A stretch of 48,476 nt of DNA from positions 1-48,476 of IMG/VR virus record IMGVR_UViG_3300050016_000128; one strand, given 5' to 3'. The notes beneath the pieces are model-generated. The model was not told where the DNA came from and made no database searches. It saw only the letters and a list, made by a program, of their open reading frames with translations. This stretch comes from a virus. Below are positions 45,118-48,476 of this stretch, piece after piece; the first letter of the stretch is position 1, and every line of letters starts with the position of its first letter. Both the position numbers and the translations under genes were made by a program.

Positions 45118-45907
45118 GGTACTTGTCGTTGGCGATGCGATGATGGATTACTACTACTTCGGAACTACCACCCGTATCTCTCCCGAAGCCCCAATACCAG
45201 TAGTGAAGATTACCGAAGTGAAAGCATTCGAGGGCGGGGCAGGAAATGTAGTAAAGAACCTCCAGGCTCTTGGAGCGGATGTTCGTTTAGTATCAGGAGG
45301 ACAGAATCGAAATAGTATTACTCCATGTCCGGCAAAGAATCGATTGATGGTAGGAGAGATTCAGCTTGCTCGGTGGGATGAAAATGATAGCCTGCCTCCT
45401 ATCAATATCGAATTTCTTAACGAGCAGACTTGCCGCTGGACCCCCGATGCGATTGTGGTGAGCGACTACGGCAAGGGGTCGGTGGATCAGGCGGTAATCA
45501 ATTGGTTGGAAGATCGGAGACACATACCTACTTTCATTGACACCAAACGTAACCCGGATGACTTTGGTTACTTCGAGCAAACGTTCTTTCCTAATCAGGT
45601 TGAGTACACCCAGTATAAAGAAGAATATACCCAACGATCTAATGTGATCTATAAGAAGGGTGCTCAAGGTATAGAGCGATTGCGTTTTGGTAAGGTCATC
45701 GAGTCATTTCGAGCCTATGCGAAACAAGTAGTATCAGTATGCGGAGCAGGAGATTCGATCTTGGCGAGCTACGTCTACTACAACTGCCCCCCTGGTCATC
45801 CTGATGCGTTGTTTCGGGCCTCGATAGCCGCAGCGGTGGTGGTGGAGAAACCGTGGACGGCAACGGCGTCGGTGGAGGAGATCGATGCGCGAATCAAGAA
45901 TCTATAG
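45101..45907 (+). CDS. PfkB-family sugar kinase, HldE/RfaE N-domain-like
   Basis: A protein of 268 residues; ATG at 45101 is preceded by GGAAGGAG at seven bases. The opening VLVVGDAMMDYYYFGTTTRI and SPEAPIPVVKI match the heptose-7-phosphate kinase domain of HldE; AFEGGAGNVVKNLQALGADV is PfkB signature 1 and VVSVCGAGDSILASYVYY carries the catalytic G-A-G-D. It is shorter than HldE kinase (about 315), mainly in the middle. It would phosphorylate C1 of heptose-7-phosphate or a similar sugar. The matching nucleotidyltransferase lies at 47.4-48.0 kb. Confidence 0.82.
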   Translation: MDRQPKVLVVGDAMMDYYYFGTTTRISPEAPIPVVKITEVKAFEGGAGNVVKNLQALGADVRLVSGGQNRNSITPCPAKNRLMVGEIQLARWDENDSLPPINIEFLNEQTCRWTPDAIVVSDYGKGSVDQAVINWLEDRRHIPTFIDTKRNPDDFGYFEQTFFPNQVEYTQYKEEYTQRSNVIYKKGAQGIERLRFGKVIESFRAYAKQVVSVCGAGDSILASYVYYNCPPGHPDALFRASIAAAVVVEKPWTATASVEEIDARIKNL

Positions 45908-46115
45908 TGTCGGTACTTGGAATCCGTGTTATGCTTACGAGAAGGTACTATTCGGAGGTCGCGTCCACATCCTTTGGGGTAAGCGGAAAGTAAAAGGAAT
46001 GGAGACCGCCGGGGAGTATGTAGAGTGGCGACAACGGATTGTGGCACGTAATACAAACTCAGAACCTCGGCTACGGCAGTTGTCACGTTGGTTTCGGGGG
46101 TGGTTAGTTCGATGA
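45885..46115 (+). CDS. Basic hypothetical protein (76 aa)
   Basis: Overlaps the kinase end by 23 bases and the next start (ATGA). RIYSVGTWNPCYAYEKVLFG continues with GRVHILWGKRKVKG and a basic tail (LRQLSRWFRGWLVR). The overlaps and strand support translation. No family recognised. Confidence 0.5.
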   Translation: MRESRIYSVGTWNPCYAYEKVLFGGRVHILWGKRKVKGMETAGEYVEWRQRIVARNTNSEPRLRQLSRWFRGWLVR

Positions 46116-46516
46116 GTGGATACGAAGAAGGTCTAGAAGAACGCACGCAAGTTGTCAAGCTCTGGGGCTGGGAAGAATGGCTCGTTAACAATGACCAATA
46201 CTGCGCGAAGCTACTCTGGATTACTCCAGGAGTTCAATGTTCACTTCATTACCACGACATCAAAAAGGAAACCTTCGTGGGTCTGGACGGTCATACCAGA
46301 GTCGAATACTACGTTGATGGTAAGAGGTTTGATACGATACTACTGGGCTGGCGTCGTGACGCTCTTACACTTCCTCCGAAGACGCCCCATAGATTTTGGA
46401 GCATGGGCAGCAATGGTAGTGTTCTGTTGGAAATATCGACCACGCACAGCGACGTAGATGTGACACGAATAGAACCGAGTAGAATTATAGGAGGAGGGGA
46501 TAAGCTTAATGATTAA
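46112..46516 (+). CDS. Cupin (phosphomannose-isomerase type II-like)
   Basis: A protein of 134 residues from the ATG in the ATGA overlap at 46112. It shows WGWEEWLVNNDQYCAKLLWI, PGVQCSLHYHDIKKETFVGL (H-x-H-x6-E metal motif) and LPPKTPHRFWSMGSNG (second His). This is the cupin fold of mannose-6-phosphate isomerase/GMP-type C-domains. It may isomerise or bind a sugar phosphate made with the upstream kinase. Function inferred from fold and place. Confidence 0.75.
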   Translation: MSGYEEGLEERTQVVKLWGWEEWLVNNDQYCAKLLWITPGVQCSLHYHDIKKETFVGLDGHTRVEYYVDGKRFDTILLGWRRDALTLPPKTPHRFWSMGSNGSVLLEISTTHSDVDVTRIEPSRIIGGGDKLND

Positions 46517-46622
46517 ATATTTGATAACAGCTCTGGTGAGTCTCGCCGTGGGGTTCTGCCTCGGTAGTTTTTACTACGGTGGTGGGTACCTGGTGGTGTC
46601 GTATCTCGCAAGTAAACTATGA
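46509..46622 (+). CDS. Tiny membrane protein (37 aa)
   Basis: Overlaps the cupin stop by eight bases and the terminase start (ATGA). One glycine-rich membrane helix (YLITALVSLAVGFCLGSFYY) followed by GGGYLVVSYLASKL. Probable inner-membrane peptide. Function unknown. Confidence 0.55.
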   Translation: MIKYLITALVSLAVGFCLGSFYYGGGYLVVSYLASKL

Positions 46623-47449
46623 TCGAACTGAACCAATCCACTCTCGACTACCTCGCCAAGTGCTCCGCTCGGGAACGCGACGCGGTGTACAAGGAAATCG
46701 GTCGTTCGGAGTGGGATCGGTGTCGGGATGATATGGTCTACTGGCTAGACGCCTCACAGCATCTAATCCCATACGTCTACACTCGTGACCCGATGCCGTT
46801 GTACGAGTGCAAGCGGTGTATGGATGGGGAAGGGCGGTCGTTTGATAAACTACACACCCACCTGGAAGCTTTCCACGACATCCACGAAGATAACGCGATG
46901 CCGTATTTCAATGAGTTACCTACAGATCGGGTGTGGACGTTGTTTCCCTACCACCGCCCAATCATCTTAACCTGGCTCCGGGAGAAGATATTCTTCATCG
47001 AGAAGTCCCGAGATATGATGACGACCTGGCTAACCGTAGCGATGTACGCATGGGATACGTTGTTTCACAAGAACCGGGAGAACATCTTTCAAAGTGACGA
47101 TTCCACGAAAACTGCTGATCTGGTTGAGCGGGCTTATTTCATTTGGGATAATCAACCTTCTTTTCTCAAGTCCATTCATCCAGCTACATACGCTGCGGGA
47201 CAGACTCGTTCTGGTATTCTGCGTGTTCCTAGTCTCGTCAGTACAATCTTGGGTTTTCCTCAAGGCCCTGACCAGATACGACAGTATCATCCCTCCGGGA
47301 TTTTCGTGGATGAAGCTGCTTTCCAAACCGAAGCTGCGGCAGCATTTATGGCCGTTAAGCCTGCTATTCAAGCAGGGGGACGGTATACCGCGGTAAGCTC
47401 CGCAAACCCTGGATGGTTCATGCAGGCGTGCAGGGATATAACAACGTGA
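46619..47449 (+). CDS. Terminase large subunit, ATPase part only (276 aa)
   Basis: Starts in an ATGA overlap. Residues ~55-95 hold a zinc-finger-like YECKRCMDGEGRSFDKLHTH plus LEAFH. The ATPase core is typical: FPYHRPIILTWLREKIFFIE then KSRDMMTTWL (Walker A-like), SGIFVDEAAF (Walker B) and YTAVSSANPGWF (coupling motif). The protein ends twelve residues after the coupling motif. The rest of the ATPase domain and the whole nuclease domain are missing, and the stop overlaps the GTG start of a nucleotidyltransferase. It may be split, interrupted or truncated; the nuclease part could lie beyond the window. Confidence 0.75.
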   Translation: MIELNQSTLDYLAKCSARERDAVYKEIGRSEWDRCRDDMVYWLDASQHLIPYVYTRDPMPLYECKRCMDGEGRSFDKLHTHLEAFHDIHEDNAMPYFNELPTDRVWTLFPYHRPIILTWLREKIFFIEKSRDMMTTWLTVAMYAWDTLFHKNRENIFQSDDSTKTADLVERAYFIWDNQPSFLKSIHPATYAAGQTRSGILRVPSLVSTILGFPQGPDQIRQYHPSGIFVDEAAFQTEAAAAFMAVKPAIQAGGRYTAVSSANPGWFMQACRDITT

Positions 47450-47958
47450 AGCTTACTAGGCTCCCCTCCCGTATCCAGAACTACTACATCGCCCGAGAAC
47501 GGCAGGACGAGGAACTACCATGGGTCCGTCCGTCGGATCTTAGTACACTGGCCTTGCCTCGTCCGGTGGTGGTAGTAAACGGGGCTTTCGATCTACTCCA
47601 CGCAGGCCACATGAAGGTGATCTTCGCGGCACGTAAGCGGGCTGGTACAGTGATCGTCGCAATGGACAGCGATGAACGTGTAGCTCGTAAGGGAACTGGA
47701 CGACCGATACTTCGGTTCCCCGAGCGTGCCCGTGCGTTGGAGTTTATGCCGGTGGACTACATCGTGGAGATCGATAATGATAAAGATATGGCTCGGTTGT
47801 TGGCTGCTACGAAGTGTGATCTCCGGGTGCAGGGCTTTGAGTATCGCGGTCGCCCTACCAAGTTCCCCGACATCCCGAAGTGCTTCGTCCGAGTCGGGGC
47901 GATGAGTACTACCAAGATCGTGGATAGGATTCGTAAGAGTGTCAACCGAGGCAACTAA
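47446..47958 (+). CDS. Cytidylyltransferase-like protein, HldE/RfaE C-domain-like
   Basis: A protein of 170 residues starting at GTG in a GTGA overlap with the terminase fragment. VVVVNGAFDLLHAGHMKVIF is the N-x-x-F-D-x-x-H-x-G-H nucleotide site of the RfaE/TagD family; VIVAMDSDERVARKGTGRP and RFPERARALEFMPVDYIVEI follow as in ADP-heptose synthases. A ~40-residue N-terminal extension precedes it. It would join a sugar-1-phosphate to a nucleotide, matching the kinase at 45.1 kb. The final stretch AMSTTKIVDRIRKS matches the family C-terminus. Confidence 0.85.
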   Translation: MKLTRLPSRIQNYYIARERQDEELPWVRPSDLSTLALPRPVVVVNGAFDLLHAGHMKVIFAARKRAGTVIVAMDSDERVARKGTGRPILRFPERARALEFMPVDYIVEIDNDKDMARLLAATKCDLRVQGFEYRGRPTKFPDIPKCFVRVGAMSTTKIVDRIRKSVNRGN

Positions 47959-48476
47959 GCTCCGCGAACGGTGGCAGCGGGAGGGAATATGGGAGAAGTA
48001 TTTTGGAAAACCAGGTGAGAAGACCATCCTCGATATCGGTAGTGGGCCTGATCCCATTACACCAGAGGCAAGGGGTTGGGATATCGTTAACGGGGATGGG
48101 GATGGACAGAAGCTCGCAGGTGTTGATAATGATTCGTTTGATGTGATTTTCAGTAGCCACTTTGTGGAGCATCTTCCAGACCCCCTCGAAGGACTCCTCA
48201 ATCAGTGGCGTGTCCTCAAACCCGGCGGGTACCTGATCTTCCAACTCCCCGATGAGGATCTCTACGAACAAGGCATCTGGCCCTCGAAGTACAACGACGA
48301 CCACAAGCATACTTGGACGATTTCGAAAGCGGTTACGTGGTCTCCTGCCAGTCGGAACATCGTAGACTATCTAAAGTTCCTCCCGAACCATAAGGTAATC
48401 TCGATGAGGATCATCGATACCGGGTATGACTACAACCGCATCGAGATCATCGACCAGTCGAACGTACCGGGGGTGG
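47939..48476 (+). CDS. Class I SAM-dependent methyltransferase (3' partial)
   Basis: Begins at GTG 47939 inside the end of the preceding gene and runs off the window. Motifs: KTILDIGSGPDPITPEARGW (SAM-binding motif I), DSFDVIFSSHFVEHLPDPLE (motif II) and WRVLKPGGYLIFQLPDEDLY. This is a Methyltransf_11-type enzyme. In the sugar module it may methylate a glycan or small molecule. The C-terminus is not visible. Confidence 0.8.
   Translation, partial: MSTEATKLRERWQREGIWEKYFGKPGEKTILDIGSGPDPITPEARGWDIVNGDGDGQKLAGVDNDSFDVIFSSHFVEHLPDPLEGLLNQWRVLKPGGYLIFQLPDEDLYEQGIWPSKYNDDHKHTWTISKAVTWSPASRNIVDYLKFLPNHKVISMRIIDTGYDYNRIEIIDQSNVPGV

Noticed and set aside
1-48476. CRISPR array or insertion sequence
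   Set aside because: No spaced direct repeats of CRISPR type and no transposase or terminal inverted repeats were seen; the only tandem repeat is the 21-base pair at 40.56 kb.

Overview
The window looks like about 48 kb of a double-stranded DNA tailed phage, probably cut from a larger genome. Evidence for a phage: virion proteins fill the left end, an ATPase fragment of a terminase large subunit lies near the right end, genes are packed with ATGA/TAATG overlaps, there are no rRNA genes or clear tRNAs, and dozens of proteins are under 100 residues. The first gene has lost its N-terminus and the last its C-terminus. Portal, capsid and the terminase nuclease domain are not visible, so they probably lie outside. 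The host cannot be named. Consensus sigma70-like promoter hexamers and an ADP-heptose-type (HldE-like) kinase and nucleotidyltransferase weakly favour a Gram-negative host.

There are three blocks. (1) 1-12.8 kb, plus strand: a very large beta-propeller/repeat virion protein, three tail-fibre-like proteins, a NlpC/P60-type cysteine hydrolase, a GNAT acetyltransferase, four virion-associated proteins of low complexity, and two small membrane proteins that may form the lysis cassette. (2) 40.5-12.8 kb, minus strand, read leftwards: a sigma-like regulator and a run of tiny genes (40.5-35.3 kb); a cassette of peptide/amide-forming enzymes (35.3-26.6 kb); recombination and replication genes (25.5-14.3 kb: PD-(D/E)XK nuclease, Sak4-like ATPase, DUF669-like protein, uracil-DNA-glycosylase/DNA polymerase A fusion, DUF3987-like ATPase, phosphoesterases); then nucleotide housekeeping (MazZ-like dNTP pyrophosphohydrolase, HAD phosphatase) and a JAB/MPN metallo-hydrolase. 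(3) 40.9-48.5 kb, plus strand: an endonuclease VII-like protein, small zinc proteins behind a near-consensus promoter, and a sugar/surface module (FkbM methyltransferase, glycosyltransferase, PfkB/HldE-like kinase, cupin, RfaE-C-like nucleotidyltransferase, SAM methyltransferase) with the truncated terminase inside it.

The most striking part is the 26.6-35.3 kb cassette: two adjacent ATP-grasp ligases, an M19 dipeptidase, a phiEco32-type COOH-NH2 ligase, a GNAT protein, an Amidoligase_2 protein with a cysteine-rich N-terminus, and a class II glutamine amidotransferase. Together these can supply ammonia, form amide bonds and cleave dipeptides, which suggests a phage pathway for a small peptide or for peptide tagging of a surface or protein. 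A previously unlisted 41-residue peptide and a 554-bp apparently non-coding stretch lie inside it.

Other points of interest: a 62-nt three-way-junction RNA fold before the glycosyltransferase; a shared promoter-like element (AGTACTTTA-N5-TATAxT) at 25.6 and 40.6 kb; a divergent macro-domain-like protein; an HNH gene with a stop at codon 11; and a polymerase with His at the position usually Phe/Tyr/Leu in motif B.
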